Positions 26,514 to 35,820 are shown, numbered from the stretch's first letter. The stretch: DNA of 64,000 nt from Hathewaya limosa (GCF_030815255.1 NZ_JAUSWN010000010.1:45620-109619), one strand, 5' to 3'. Notes: generated by a model from the sequence alone, not told the origin. Program-made: numbers and translations.

Positions 26514-27920
26514 ATGGAAAAGTTTAGAGTTGATTTTAATAAGGAAGTTCCTAAGTATATTAAGATAGAAAAACATTTAAAGGAATTAGTTGAAAAAGAA
26601 AAAATTATGGATGGAGAAAAATTACCCTCTATAAGGACTTTAAGTAGTTTTTTGAAAGTAAATAAAGACACTATAATTAATGCATATAACAAGTTAGAAG
26701 AAGATGGCTATGCTGTTCAAAAAATGGGTAGTGGTACTTATGTAAAAAAAAATCAATCAACTTTAATAAGATTTAAGAAAGAATATTCTAATACAATAAA
26801 GAAGTTAAATTATAACTCCAATAAACAATATATAGATTTTGTAGGAGAATCAACATTAAGTAATAATTTTCCTATCAATAATTTTAAGAAAGTATTAAAT
26901 GAGGTGCTAGATAGAGATGGTGCCTCTGCTTTTATATACAAAGAAGTTTTAGGATACGATGGTTTAAGAGAAAGTATAAGTAAGTTTTTTTGGAATGGTA
27001 GATATGGTTTAGATGATATCTTAATAGTATCAGGGGCTCAACAGGGAATAGATGTTATTTCAAAGGCAATAATTAATAATAGAGATAATGTAATAGTAGA
27101 AAAACCTACATACAATGGTGCCTTATCTGTATTTAATTGGAGAAGGGCTAATATTTTAGAAGTTCCTTTAGAAAGTGATGGAATAGATTTAAATAAATTT
27201 GAAAAAACTTTGCAAAAAAATAAAATTAAATGTTTTTACACTATGAGTTATTTTCAAAATCCATCAGGAATTACTTATAGTCTAGAAAAAAAGAAAAGAA
27301 TATTACAACTTGCTGATATGTATGATTTTTATATAATAGAAGATGATTATTTATCAGAGCTTATATATACAGATGAAATACAGTATAAAAGTTTTAAAAG
27401 TTTAGATAAAAATGAAAGAGTTATTTATATAAAAAGTTTTTCAAAAATATTTTTACCAGGTATTAGACTTGGATATCTTATTCCACCAAAAAGATTAAAG
27501 GAAAGTATAATTAATTTTAAGATAAATACTGATATAGCTACATCGAGTTTAATGCAAAGAGCGTTAGAGTTGTATGTAACTAAGGGATATTGGAAAAATC
27601 ATATTGAGAATTTTAGAGAAAGTTATAAAATAACCTATGATTTCTTAACAAATATCTTAAAAAATGATTTTAAAGAGGAACTAACATTTATACCATCAGG
27701 TGGGGGACTTAGTTTATATGTAAAGTTAAATAATAAAATGGATTCTTTAGAATTGTTTTATAAGTGCAGAGAGAGAAATGTTATAATAACTCCAGGTGTA
27801 TTTTTTTATAAAGATTTTAAAGAAGGATTATCCTATTTTAAGCTAGGGTTTTCAAATTTAAAACAGGATGGAATGATAAAAGGAACTCAAGTTTTAAAAG
27901 ATATTTTAAAAAGAGGGTAG
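26514..27920 (+). CDS. MocR-type regulator (GntR HTH fused to class I aminotransferase fold)
   Basis: A 468-residue transcription factor. The N-terminal winged helix (about residues 10-75) carries KLPSIRTLSSFLKVNKDTI and NAYNKLEEDGYAVQKMGSGT. A PLP-dependent fold I domain follows, with GAQQGIDVISKAI, YFQNPSGITYS, the IEDDYLSEL strand and SFSKIFLPGIRLGYL, whose Lys is the expected PLP attachment. Family members such as PdxR, GabR and TauR sense an amine or vitamin B6 metabolite. No pyridoxal or amine-metabolism gene is adjacent, so the target is unknown; autoregulation or control of the upstream nucleotidyltransferase are possibilities. Confidence 0.9.
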   Translation: MEKFRVDFNKEVPKYIKIEKHLKELVEKEKIMDGEKLPSIRTLSSFLKVNKDTIINAYNKLEEDGYAVQKMGSGTYVKKNQSTLIRFKKEYSNTIKKLNYNSNKQYIDFVGESTLSNNFPINNFKKVLNEVLDRDGASAFIYKEVLGYDGLRESISKFFWNGRYGLDDILIVSGAQQGIDVISKAIINNRDNVIVEKPTYNGALSVFNWRRANILEVPLESDGIDLNKFEKTLQKNKIKCFYTMSYFQNPSGITYSLEKKKRILQLADMYDFYIIEDDYLSELIYTDEIQYKSFKSLDKNERVIYIKSFSKIFLPGIRLGYLIPPKRLKESIINFKINTDIATSSLMQRALELYVTKGYWKNHIENFRESYKITYDFLTNILKNDFKEELTFIPSGGGLSLYVKLNNKMDSLELFYKCRERNVIITPGVFFYKDFKEGLSYFKLGFSNLKQDGMIKGTQVLKDILKRG

Positions 27921-27926
27921 TGCAAG

Positions 27927-28595
27927 TTGAGAACAGGTTTAGTTAATATAAATTGGAATAAGATTAAAGAATTTTGTGATGAGGACATATCATATTATTT
28001 ATTTCTCGAAGATAAGTCTATAGATGCTATAGCGGCTATTAGAAATTTAAATAGAGAAACGGTGCAACAACATATAATTAGAGGTAAAATTAAATTTGGA
28101 GTACTTTCTAAATGCAAAGATGAAAAAGAACTTTTTTTATATCTTGTAAAAGTATCTAAACAAGAACGTCTCAGAATAATAGAAACTTTACAATATAATT
28201 TAAAGAAAAAATTAGTAGATTATATAGTGGAAAATTACTCAGAGATGAATTGGAAAGATAAAGAGAGTGCGATTTGGCTTTTGGGAGAATTACGATTACA
28301 AGAAGGAATGAAAATCTTAATAAAATCTTCTGTACATAATAATGTTAATATAAGAAGGTTATCTGTATCCGCTCTTGGTAAAATGGCAGATAAAAAAGGT
28401 GAAATGGCACTTATAAGAGCTTTAGAAGATGAAAATTGTCAAGTTGTTTCATATGCATTAAAATCATTAAAAAAAGTAAAATCTAAGAAGTGTAAAGAAA
28501 AAGTTGAAAAGCTTTTAGAAGAGACAAATAAGGAATATGTAAAAAAAATTTGTGTTGAACTTTTAGAAAGTATTAATGAAAAAAATAAATTGTAG
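27927..28595 (+). CDS. HTH plus HEAT-repeat protein of unknown function
   Basis: A 222-residue protein. Residues about 22-57 (SIDAIAAIRNLNRETVQQHI) look like the small HTH found at the end of some RecQ-type proteins, and residues about 110-215 form HEAT repeats: ESAIWLLGELRLQEGMKILI, RRLSVSALGKMADKKGEMAL and QVVSYALKSLKKVKSKKCKE. HEAT repeats act as protein or nucleic-acid docking surfaces, so this may be an adaptor. The start is TTG 27927 behind AGAGGG, six bases after the MocR gene. No enzymatic motif is visible. Confidence 0.6.
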   Translation: MRTGLVNINWNKIKEFCDEDISYYLFLEDKSIDAIAAIRNLNRETVQQHIIRGKIKFGVLSKCKDEKELFLYLVKVSKQERLRIIETLQYNLKKKLVDYIVENYSEMNWKDKESAIWLLGELRLQEGMKILIKSSVHNNVNIRRLSVSALGKMADKKGEMALIRALEDENCQVVSYALKSLKKVKSKKCKEKVEKLLEETNKEYVKKICVELLESINEKNKL

Positions 28596-28618
28596 ATTAA
28601 GATAAGGGGGGAAAGTAC

Positions 28619-29272
28619 TTGAGTTATTTTACTATTAAAAATAGAGCTACGGCGGAATTTGAAGAGAAAAAATCAACTTTTATTGGACATGTAAGGCGAG
28701 TTAACAATGAAGATGAAGCAAAAGCTTTTATAGATGAAATAAGAAATAAATACAAGGATGCCAGACATAATGTATATGCATATGTGGTAGGTGAAAATAT
28801 GGGTATACAAAGATATAGTGATGATGGAGAGCCCAAAGGAACAGGGGGAATGCCTGTACTTGAGGTAATAAAGAAAAATAATATTACGGATACAGTGATA
28901 GTGGTAACTCGATATTTTGGAGGAATTTTATTAGGCGCTTCAGGTCTTACGAGAGCCTATTCTAAGGGTGCCTCTATGGCAGTTAAAGAAGGACAAATAG
29001 TAGAAAAGGTTAAGGGTTGTAAAGTAAATGTAGAATTTGAATATGATCTTTTGGGAAAAATACAGTATAATTTTGCACAAAATGACATACACATAGAAGA
29101 TACTCAGTATTCAGATAAAGTAGTTTTAACATTATTTTTAGAATCAGATAAAATCAATGATATAGAAAAAGAAATTATGAATATAACATCAGGTAATGGA
29201 ATATTACTTAGGGATGATGAAAAGTACTTTTTTAAATTGGATAATCGTTTATTTGAAGATGATAAAAAATAA
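28619..29272 (+). CDS. YigZ/IMPACT family protein (UPF0029)
   Basis: A 217-residue protein of the YigZ/IMPACT family. The N-terminal domain has the family core KDARHNVYAYVVGEN, QRYSDDGEPKGTGGMPVL and VVTRYFGGILLGASGLTRAY; the C-terminal domain is a ferredoxin-like fold region. Bacterial members have no firmly established biochemistry, although a link to translation or protein turnover has been suggested from the eukaryotic Impact protein. The start is TTG 28619 after AAGGGGGGA. It is the last gene of the run starting at hflX, which also suggests a ribosome connection. Confidence 0.9.
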   Translation: MSYFTIKNRATAEFEEKKSTFIGHVRRVNNEDEAKAFIDEIRNKYKDARHNVYAYVVGENMGIQRYSDDGEPKGTGGMPVLEVIKKNNITDTVIVVTRYFGGILLGASGLTRAYSKGASMAVKEGQIVEKVKGCKVNVEFEYDLLGKIQYNFAQNDIHIEDTQYSDKVVLTLFLESDKINDIEKEIMNITSGNGILLRDDEKYFFKLDNRLFEDDKK

Positions 29273-29346
29273 GGATAAATATATATAGCAATATTATTAT
29301 ACTACCGCTAGGTATTTATATTATAAGTGTTCAAATTTACACACTC

Positions 29347-29376
29347 TTGTAAATTTTATGGTTAACATGGTATAAT
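29347..29376 (+). promoter_or_regulatory. Candidate promoter of yebC with overlapping inverted repeat
   Basis: TTGTAA (29347-29352) and TATAAT (29371-29376) are 18 bases apart. AAATTTAC (29333-29340) and GTAAATTT (29349-29356) form an inverted repeat across the -35 element. Confidence 0.5.
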
Positions 29377-29426
29377 AATTAAAGATTATAATAAAGAAAG
29401 TTTTATTTTTGGAAGGAGAATTTAAT

Positions 29427-30164
29427 ATGTCAGGACATTCAAAGTGGCATAATATACAAGCTAAAAAAGGTAAAGTAGATGCTAAAAGAGGAAAAATATT
29501 CACAAAAATAGGTAAAGAAATTGCTATTGCTGCTAAAACAGGTGGAGCAAATCCAGAGGCTAATCCAAAATTAAGAGATGTAATAGCAAAAGCAAAAGCT
29601 AATAATATGCCAAAGGATTCAATAGATAGAGCTATTAAAAAAGCCAGCGGAGAACTTGCAGGTGTTAATTATGAACAAATAATATATGAAGGTTATGGAC
29701 CAAGTGGCGTGGCTGTTATAGTTGATGTATTAACAGATAATAAAAATAGATCAGCAGGAAATGTAAGAAGTGCTTTCACTAAAGGTGGAGGAAATATGGG
29801 AACTTCAGGTTGTGTAGGTTTCATGTTCCAACAAAAGGGTGAAATTGTAATAGAAAAAGCAGATTTAGATGAAGATGAAGTTATGATGATGGCATTAGAT
29901 GCTGGAGCAGAAGATTTTGCTTCAGAAGAGGAAGTATTTGTAGTAACTACTACACCAGAAGATTTTGGAACAGTAAGAGAAGCTTTAGAAGCTCAAGGAA
30001 TGGAATTCTTAGGTGCGGAAGTTAAAATGATACCAGATACATATACTGAGATCAATGAAGATGATGCTAAGAAATTCCAAAAGATGTTAGATTTACTTGA
30101 AGATGATGATGATGTTCAAGAAGTTTACCACAATGCTGAATTCCCAGAAGGATGGGAAGAATAA
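29427..30164 (+). CDS. yebC: YebC/PmpR family protein (translation factor/regulator)
   Basis: A 245-residue YebC family protein: MSGHSKWHNIQAKKGKVDAK at the N-terminus, then ANNMPKDSIDRAIKKASGEL, YEGYGPSGVAVIVDVLTDN and GNMGTSGCVGFMFQQKGEI. The family has been described as a DNA-binding regulator and more recently as a ribosome-associated factor that eases proline-rich translation. The real start is ATG 29427 behind GGAAGGAG; an in-frame ATG at 29409 lies before that site. It has its own promoter and a very strong terminator, so it is probably monocistronic. Confidence 0.95.
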   Translation: MSGHSKWHNIQAKKGKVDAKRGKIFTKIGKEIAIAAKTGGANPEANPKLRDVIAKAKANNMPKDSIDRAIKKASGELAGVNYEQIIYEGYGPSGVAVIVDVLTDNKNRSAGNVRSAFTKGGGNMGTSGCVGFMFQQKGEIVIEKADLDEDEVMMMALDAGAEDFASEEEVFVVTTTPEDFGTVREALEAQGMEFLGAEVKMIPDTYTEINEDDAKKFQKMLDLLEDDDDVQEVYHNAEFPEGWEE

Positions 30165-30179
30165 TCTTAATAATGCATT

Positions 30180-30226
30180 AAATCACTTTTGATATGGTTA
30201 TTGCCATATCAAAAGTGATTTTTTTA
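30180..30226 (+). terminator. Strong Rho-independent terminator of yebC
   Basis: AAATCACTTTTGATATGG (30180-30197) pairs perfectly with the arm at 30204-30221 around a six-base loop, followed by TTTTTTATTT. An 18-bp stem is unusually long. Confidence 0.93.
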
Positions 30227-30316
30227 TTTCAAATAAAGTTTAAAAATGAAATTTAAAATTTATTTGAAATGAATTAAATAAAAAAACAAAAAATAAAAAA
30301 GAATATTCAGAAAATA

Positions 30317-30344
30317 TTGACTTATTCCGGAAAAAGTATAAAAT
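30317..30344 (+). promoter_or_regulatory. Candidate SigA promoter of the collagenase gene
   Basis: TTGACT (30317-30322) and TAAAAT (30339-30344) are 16 bases apart, both one mismatch from consensus. A leader of about 140 bases would follow. Confidence 0.5.
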
Positions 30345-30488
30345 ATATATAAAGTGTTATTCATATTAAAATTCATATTAAAGTTAAGTTTTAGGGCCAA
30401 AAATAAAATTAAGAAGATAAGGGGGGATTAGTTAATAAAATAAAGAGTGTCTAAGTTAAATAATATAATATTTATTTGGGGGAATATT

Positions 30489-33400
30489 ATGAAGTATGGA
30501 AAAAAAATCAAAAATAAATCTTTAAAAAAGCAAACAGCTATAAGTATAGGCTTATCATCAATTTTTTTGTTTAATAGTATATTACCTGTTTATGCTATTA
30601 ATAACAGTTCAGTTAGATCAAATATCTACAGTAAATCATCTCAGGTAAAAGTTTCAGAAAGTAAAAAAAGTAATAAAAGTAATAAAAGATATACTTTAAG
30701 AGAACTAAATCAAATGAATTCTTATGATTTAATAGATGTCTTAGTAAAAACAGATCATAGAGATATAACAGACTTATTTAATTATAGTCATGATGCATAT
30801 GAGTTTTTTAGAAATAAAAATCGTACTCAAATGTTATTGAAAGAAATAGAGAAAAGAGGTAGAGAATATACTGAAAATGATGCAAAGGGAATAACGACAT
30901 TAATAGAGGTTGTAAGAGCGGGATATTATTTAGCGTTTTATAATAAAGATCTAAAAAAAGAAATATATGATAGAAATAATAGACTTAATGTAATACCAGC
31001 AATACTATCTATAGAAAATAATAAAAATTTTAAACTAGGTACGGAGATTCAAGATGATATAGTTGCTGGAGTGGGAAATTTTCTTTGGAATACTGCAAGT
31101 AATTCAGAAGTAATAAATAAGTTAACTCCTATAGTAAAAGATTTTTATCAAAATAGAGATAGATATTGTGGGAAATATACTAAAGATAATGCCATTCACG
31201 CTATTTTAGGTGGTTCTTGTTATGATATTGAAATGTATTTGAGGGATACTAAGAAAAAACCAGAGGAAACAGAATGGTATGGACGTATTAATCCATTTAT
31301 AGAAGAGGTACAAAAGTTAGCTTTAATGGGTAATTTAAATGATAAGAATTCATTAGCTATAGAAAATGCTATTTATGGTATTTCTTTATTAGGAAAATTG
31401 CATAATAATTCTAAGTTAGGAATTGAGACTTTGACTAAGAGCATGAATATATATTCTTATTTAGGAATACCATATTTGCAAGCAGTAGATAAGATTAAAC
31501 GTGATTATAATGGAATTAATTCAGAAGGTAAAAAGATAGATCTTGAAAAAATAAAGCATGAAGGAAGAAAAAAATATTGTCCTAAAACGTATACTTTTGA
31601 TAATGGTAAAATGATTATAAAAGCTGGAGATAAAGTAGAAGAGGATAAGATAAAAAGACTTTATTGGGCATCTAAAGAAGTAAATGCTCAATTCTTTAGA
31701 GCTATGGGCATAGATAAACCATTGGAAAAGGAAAATCCAGATGAGGTTTTAACTATGGTTATATATAATAGCCCTAAAGAATACTCTGCGAATAATGTTT
31801 TATATGGTTATGCAACCGATAATGGTGGTATGTATATTGAACAAACAGGAACTTTCTTTACCTTTGAAAGAAAAACTTATGAGAGTATATATACATTAGA
31901 AGAATTATTTAGACATGAGTATACTCATTATTTACAAGGAAGATATGCAATTCCCGGTATGTGGGGTGCAACAGAATTATATAAAAATAGTAGATTAACT
32001 TGGTATGAAGAGGGAGGAGCAGAATTATTTGCAGGTTCTACAAGAACAGATGGGATTCTTCCAAGACAAACCATAATAAAAAATATTCATAATACAGATA
32101 AAGGTGGAAGATATACCGTCAATGATGTATTAAATTCAGCATATGGAAATTTTGAATTTTATAATTATGCATGTGTGTTTATAGATCTTTTACATCGCAA
32201 ACAAACAGATAGTTTTTATAAATTAAATGAATATATTAAGAATAATGATGTAAGAGGGTATGACAATTTTATTAATAATTTAAAATCAGATTCTAATTTG
32301 AATCGTTGTTATCAAGAATATATGCAAGAATTAATAGACAAGTATGATACTTTAACTGTTCCTTTAGTATCGGATGATTATTTGATTAGACATGCTTATA
32401 AGAACCCAAAAGAAATTTATTCTGAAATATCTTCATTGGCAGGTTTAAAAGATATAAAAACAGAAATTGATAAATCTGAATATTTTGATACATTTACTTT
32501 AAGAGGTAAATTTGAAGGAAAGAATTCAAAAGGAAAAGCACAAGATTTTAAAGATATGAATGAAATAGCTAATGGATTTTTAAAAGAATTAGATAAAAAA
32601 ACATGGACAGGCTACAAAACAGTAACATGTTATTTTACAAATTATAAGGTAGATTCAAATAATAGAGTTACTTATGATTTAGTATTTCATGGATACCTTC
32701 CTAGAGAGGGAGATTCTCAAAATGCTTTACCATATGCAAAAGTTAATGGACCTTATATAGGTATACAAACAGATAATATAAAATTTTCTAGTGAAGGTTC
32801 ACGTGATGTTGATGGAAAAATAGTTAAATATGAATGGGATTTTGGAGATGGAAGTAAGAGTAGTGAGGCAAATCCACGACATATTTATAAAGAAGTTGGA
32901 GAATATACAATTAAACTAAAAGTAACAGACAATAAAGGAGAAAGTTCTACTGCTGTTAGTACAGTAAATATTAAAGATATATCTGAAAATAACTTGCCTA
33001 TAGTAAAAATTGGAGGACCTTATCAAGGGTTTAATAATCAAAAGATAGGTTTTTATAGTAATGGAACTAGAGACGAAGATGGAGAAATAAAATCATATGA
33101 ATGGGACTTTGGAGATGGAAGTAAGAGTGATGAGGCAAATCCGATTCATGTTTATAAAGAACCAGGTAATTATACGGTTACACTAAAGGTAACAGACAAC
33201 CTAGGAGGCCAAAGTGTTGCAACTACCAAAGCAAAAATATTAAAAATGGTATACCCTATAAATAAAGAAAAGGAACCTAATAATTCTATAGAACTTGCTA
33301 ATGGTCCTATTTTACCAGGAGTAGCAGTTCAAGCTAATTTAGATGCTGAAGATCCACAAGATTATTTTTATTTTGATGTATTTACACCAGGAGAAGTTAA

Positions 33401-33611
33401 CATAAAATTAACTAGAGGGTCAGGAGCAGGAGCAACATGGGTAGTTTTTGATGAAAATAGAAATGAAGTGGCGTATGGCTCCGATGATGGAAGAGAAATT
33501 AAAGGAACTTTTAATGCTAATAAGGAAGGAAGATATTATATATCTGTTTATACCTTTGATGGTAACAAATTACCTTATAAGTTAGAAGTTGAAGGATCAG
33601 TAGGACGATAA
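30489..33611 (+). CDS. Secreted M9 family collagenase with two PKD and one collagen-binding domain
   Basis: A 1040-residue secreted metalloprotease. A signal peptide is visible: basic KKIKNKSLKK, a hydrophobic core and a VYA cleavage site near residue 36. The activator/peptidase region carries the zinc motif HEYTH (His476, Glu477, His480) and Glu508 in TWYEEGGAELFAGS; the 32-residue spacing equals that of ColG. Two PKD domains follow (about 753-838 and 839-930), each with YEWDFGDGSKS, then one C-terminal pre-peptidase/collagen-binding domain (EPNNSIELA... to the end). The order catalytic-PKD-PKD-CBD is that of ColH rather than ColG. It cleaves native collagen of host tissue. It stands alone with its own promoter and terminator. 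Confidence 0.95.
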   Translation: MKYGKKIKNKSLKKQTAISIGLSSIFLFNSILPVYAINNSSVRSNIYSKSSQVKVSESKKSNKSNKRYTLRELNQMNSYDLIDVLVKTDHRDITDLFNYSHDAYEFFRNKNRTQMLLKEIEKRGREYTENDAKGITTLIEVVRAGYYLAFYNKDLKKEIYDRNNRLNVIPAILSIENNKNFKLGTEIQDDIVAGVGNFLWNTASNSEVINKLTPIVKDFYQNRDRYCGKYTKDNAIHAILGGSCYDIEMYLRDTKKKPEETEWYGRINPFIEEVQKLALMGNLNDKNSLAIENAIYGISLLGKLHNNSKLGIETLTKSMNIYSYLGIPYLQAVDKIKRDYNGINSEGKKIDLEKIKHEGRKKYCPKTYTFDNGKMIIKAGDKVEEDKIKRLYWASKEVNAQFFRAMGIDKPLEKENPDEVLTMVIYNSPKEYSANNVLYGYATDNGGMYIEQTGTFFTFERKTYESIYTLEELFRHEYTHYLQGRYAIPGMWGATELYKNSRLTWYEEGGAELFAGSTRTDGILPRQTIIKNIHNTDKGGRYTVNDVLNSAYGNFEFYNYACVFIDLLHRKQTDSFYKLNEYIKNNDVRGYDNFINNLKSDSNLNRCYQEYMQELIDKYDTLTVPLVSDDYLIRHAYKNPKEIYSEISSLAGLKDIKTEIDKSEYFDTFTLRGKFEGKNSKGKAQDFKDMNEIANGFLKELDKKTWTGYKTVTCYFTNYKVDSNNRVTYDLVFHGYLPREGDSQNALPYAKVNGPYIGIQTDNIKFSSEGSRDVDGKIVKYEWDFGDGSKSSEANPRHIYKEVGEYTIKLKVTDNKGESSTAVSTVNIKDISENNLPIVKIGGPYQGFNNQKIGFYSNGTRDEDGEIKSYEWDFGDGSKSDEANPIHVYKEPGNYTVTLKVTDNLGGQSVATTKAKILKMVYPINKEKEPNNSIELANGPILPGVAVQANLDAEDPQDYFYFDVFTPGEVNIKLTRGSGAGATWVVFDENRNEVAYGSDDGREIKGTFNANKEGRYYISVYTFDGNKLPYKLEVEGSVGR

Positions 33612-33636
33612 AAAGGAAAATAATAAAAATATTAAG

Positions 33637-33678
33637 AACAACTTGTAAAATTATATTTTTACAAGTTGTTTTTTAATT
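33637..33678 (+). terminator. Rho-independent terminator of the collagenase gene
   Basis: AACAACTTGTAAAA pairs with TTTTACAAGTTGTT around a loop of about six bases, followed by TTTT. Confidence 0.88.
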
Positions 33679-33688
33679 AAAAATGTTG

Positions 33689-33715
33689 TAAATATTAAAT
33701 AGTTTATTTCGATAA
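33689..33715 (+). promoter_or_regulatory. SigD (FliA-type) motility promoter
   Basis: TAAA at 33689-33692, exactly 15 bases, then TTCGATAA at 33708-33715, compared with the SigD consensus TAAA-N15-GCCGATAT. It lies upstream of a chemoreceptor gene, the class of gene SigD normally controls. Confidence 0.6.
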
Positions 33716-33760
33716 TAAAGTATTAATGTGTAATGTAATGAACTGTTAGGGGGAAATATA

Positions 33761-35233
33761 GTGAAAGATACAAAGAATATTAATAAGGTAAATGTGAAAA
33801 TTTTTATAGTATATACTATATGTCAGTTACTATATGACATAATATATTTTTCGGCATCTAATTCTAAGATTAGAATTTTTTTAAGTTTAATAAGTATAGG
33901 AATTTGTGGTTTGCCCCTATGGATAAAAACTTTAGAAAAATATAGTCAATATGTAATTTCTATAGGAATTTTATTTTTTATATTTGTATTTACTTATATA
34001 GATGGATTTAGTAATTTAACTTTACTAAGTTTTCCTATAGTTATTAATGTATGTAATCTATATAATGATGAAAGAGCGTCATTAGTAGTAGGAAGTTTAA
34101 GTAGTATATATCTATTTGTATCTTATGTATTTTTAAAGGATAAACTATATTCCCAATCATATAAGTTTATTAATTTAAAGCATATAGTTACATATTCTAT
34201 ATTAATTTTTATAGCAGGTTTTATATCCTATCTTCAATGTAAGAAAAATAATAATATATTAAAACTTGCTACTGATAAAACTAAGCTAGCCCAAAATGAA
34301 AGTGAAAAAAACTTGGGTGTGTTGAATAATATTCAAAATGCATCAGAGGAAGTTGAGGTTTTTGTAGCGGATTTAGAGGATGAATGTAATGAAACTATAT
34401 CAATTGGAGAAGAAATTTCTAGACATACTAAGAAAATATGTGAAAATTTAGCATCACAAAGTGAGTCTATGAATAAAACCTTAGAGTTTTTTACGGAATT
34501 AGTAGATACATTTGAACAATCTTCTGGTAATTTTAAAAATATAGAGGAAAATATTATTAAAACTAAAAAAGTTTGTGGAGATAATGAACTTTATGTAGAT
34601 GGATTAACTAATAAAATACAGAATATAAATATTGCTGTAAAAGAAGTTATGGAGTTAATTAACAATATAAATAAACATAATGAAGGTATAGAAGAAATAT
34701 TGAAAGTTTTACGAGGAATTTCTAAGCAAACTAACATATTAAGTTTAAATGCATCTATTGAGGCAGAGAGAGCTGGTGAATTTGGAAAAGGATTTTCAGT
34801 AGTAGCAGCTCAAGTTAAAAAGTTATCTAATGATTCTACTAAACATGCTGATGAAATAGAAGATTATTTAAAGTCAATTAAGTTAAATGCCAATAAAGCT
34901 AAGATAGCTTCCGAAAAATGTTCTATGGAGGTTACAGATGGAATAGATGATGTTGAAAATGTTATAAAATCCTTCGATTCAATATATAATTCAGTAGGTT
35001 TAATAGATGATTCTTCAAAAGGATTATCACAAAAAATTGATAATCTTTCAGTAAAAATTAATTATTTAGATGATGAATTAAAAGAAATAGCTTCTCATGT
35101 TGAGGAATCTAATAGTTTTATAGATAATGTTGTAAGTCTTATTCAAAGTCAGTTCAAAAAGATAAATATGTTTAAGAATAATCTTCAGGATATATTAAAG
35201 AAGTTTAAACATTTAAAAAACCTTTATAAATAA
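33761..35233 (+). CDS. Methyl-accepting chemotaxis protein with a six-helix membrane sensor
   Basis: A 490-residue chemoreceptor. The first 165 residues hold about six hydrophobic segments with short loops and no large extracellular ligand domain; no HAMP domain is evident. A long coiled-coil cytoplasmic part follows, with the conserved hairpin tip QTNILSLNASIEAERAGE and GKGFSVVAAQVKKLS that contacts CheA and CheW. The membrane-embedded sensor suggests it detects membrane state, energy or a hydrophobic signal. GTG 33761 follows AGGGGGAA. A SigD-like promoter lies 46 bases upstream. Confidence 0.9.
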   Translation: MKDTKNINKVNVKIFIVYTICQLLYDIIYFSASNSKIRIFLSLISIGICGLPLWIKTLEKYSQYVISIGILFFIFVFTYIDGFSNLTLLSFPIVINVCNLYNDERASLVVGSLSSIYLFVSYVFLKDKLYSQSYKFINLKHIVTYSILIFIAGFISYLQCKKNNNILKLATDKTKLAQNESEKNLGVLNNIQNASEEVEVFVADLEDECNETISIGEEISRHTKKICENLASQSESMNKTLEFFTELVDTFEQSSGNFKNIEENIIKTKKVCGDNELYVDGLTNKIQNINIAVKEVMELINNINKHNEGIEEILKVLRGISKQTNILSLNASIEAERAGEFGKGFSVVAAQVKKLSNDSTKHADEIEDYLKSIKLNANKAKIASEKCSMEVTDGIDDVENVIKSFDSIYNSVGLIDDSSKGLSQKIDNLSVKINYLDDELKEIASHVEESNSFIDNVVSLIQSQFKKINMFKNNLQDILKKFKHLKNLYK

Positions 35234-35242
35234 TAGATGCTT

Positions 35243-35251
35243 TGTTATAAT
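35243..35251 (+). promoter_or_regulatory. Extended -10 element upstream of dcd
   Basis: TGTTATAAT, a perfect TGnTATAAT. The -35 region is weak. ATGCTTT (35237-35243) and AAAGCAT (35270-35276) form an inverted repeat around it. Confidence 0.45.
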
Positions 35252-35292
35252 AATTAATTATCAATATTAAAGCATAGAAGGTGAAAAAAAGT

Positions 35293-35820
35293 ATGATACT
35301 TTCAGGAAAAGAAATAAAAAATAGATTAGGTAAAGATATAATTATAGAGCCTTATAATGAAAGTCAACTAAATCCTAATAGCTATAATTTAAAATTACAT
35401 AATGAACTTTTAGTTTATGAAGATGACATATTAGATATGAAAAAAGAGAATAAGGCTAAGAAAATTGTAATTCCAGAAGAAGGATTATTATTAAAACCCG
35501 GGAAACTTTATCTAGGTAGAACTGTTGAATATACTAAAACAGATAAATTAGTACCAATGTTAGAGGGAAGATCTTCTATTGGAAGGCTTGGATTATTTAT
35601 TCATATAACAGCAGGATTTGGGGATGTTGGATTTTCAGGATATTGGACTTTGGAGATTTTTTGCGTACAGCCAATAAGAATTTATCCTAATGTTGAGATT
35701 TGTCAAATATATTATCATGATATACATGGTGAGTATGATAAATATTCTAGTGGAAAATATCAAAACAATTTAGGGGTTCAACCTAGTTTATTATTTAAAG
35801 ATTTTCAAGGAAATAAATAA
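35293..35820 (+). CDS. dcd: dCTP deaminase
   Basis: Converts dCTP to dUTP (or directly to dUMP in bifunctional members) for thymidylate synthesis. The 175-residue trimer-forming protein starts with the family MILSGKEIKNRLG and contains SQLNPNSYNLKL, LEGRSSIGRLGLFIHITAG with the conserved Arg-Ser-Ser, and GYWTLEI with the catalytic-region Glu. I choose ATG 35293 nine bases after AAGGTG; an in-frame GTG at 35281 is part of that ribosome binding site. The sequence alone does not settle whether it is mono- or bifunctional. Confidence 0.93.
   Translation: MILSGKEIKNRLGKDIIIEPYNESQLNPNSYNLKLHNELLVYEDDILDMKKENKAKKIVIPEEGLLLKPGKLYLGRTVEYTKTDKLVPMLEGRSSIGRLGLFIHITAGFGDVGFSGYWTLEIFCVQPIRIYPNVEICQIYYHDIHGEYDKYSSGKYQNNLGVQPSLLFKDFQGNK

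Larger units (their letters stand above)
30165..30488. other. Intergenic region between yebC and the collagenase gene
   Basis: This 324-base stretch holds the yebC terminator (30180-30226), an A-rich segment without coding potential, a candidate promoter at 30317-30344 and a long leader. An in-frame GTG at 30447 lacks a ribosome binding site and is not used as start. GGGGGAA before ATG 30489 is the ribosome binding site. Confidence 0.6.

Noticed and set aside
30447..30488. Upstream GTG start for the collagenase
   Set aside because: It has no ribosome binding site and would place extra hydrophobic residues before the clear signal peptide that starts at ATG 30489.
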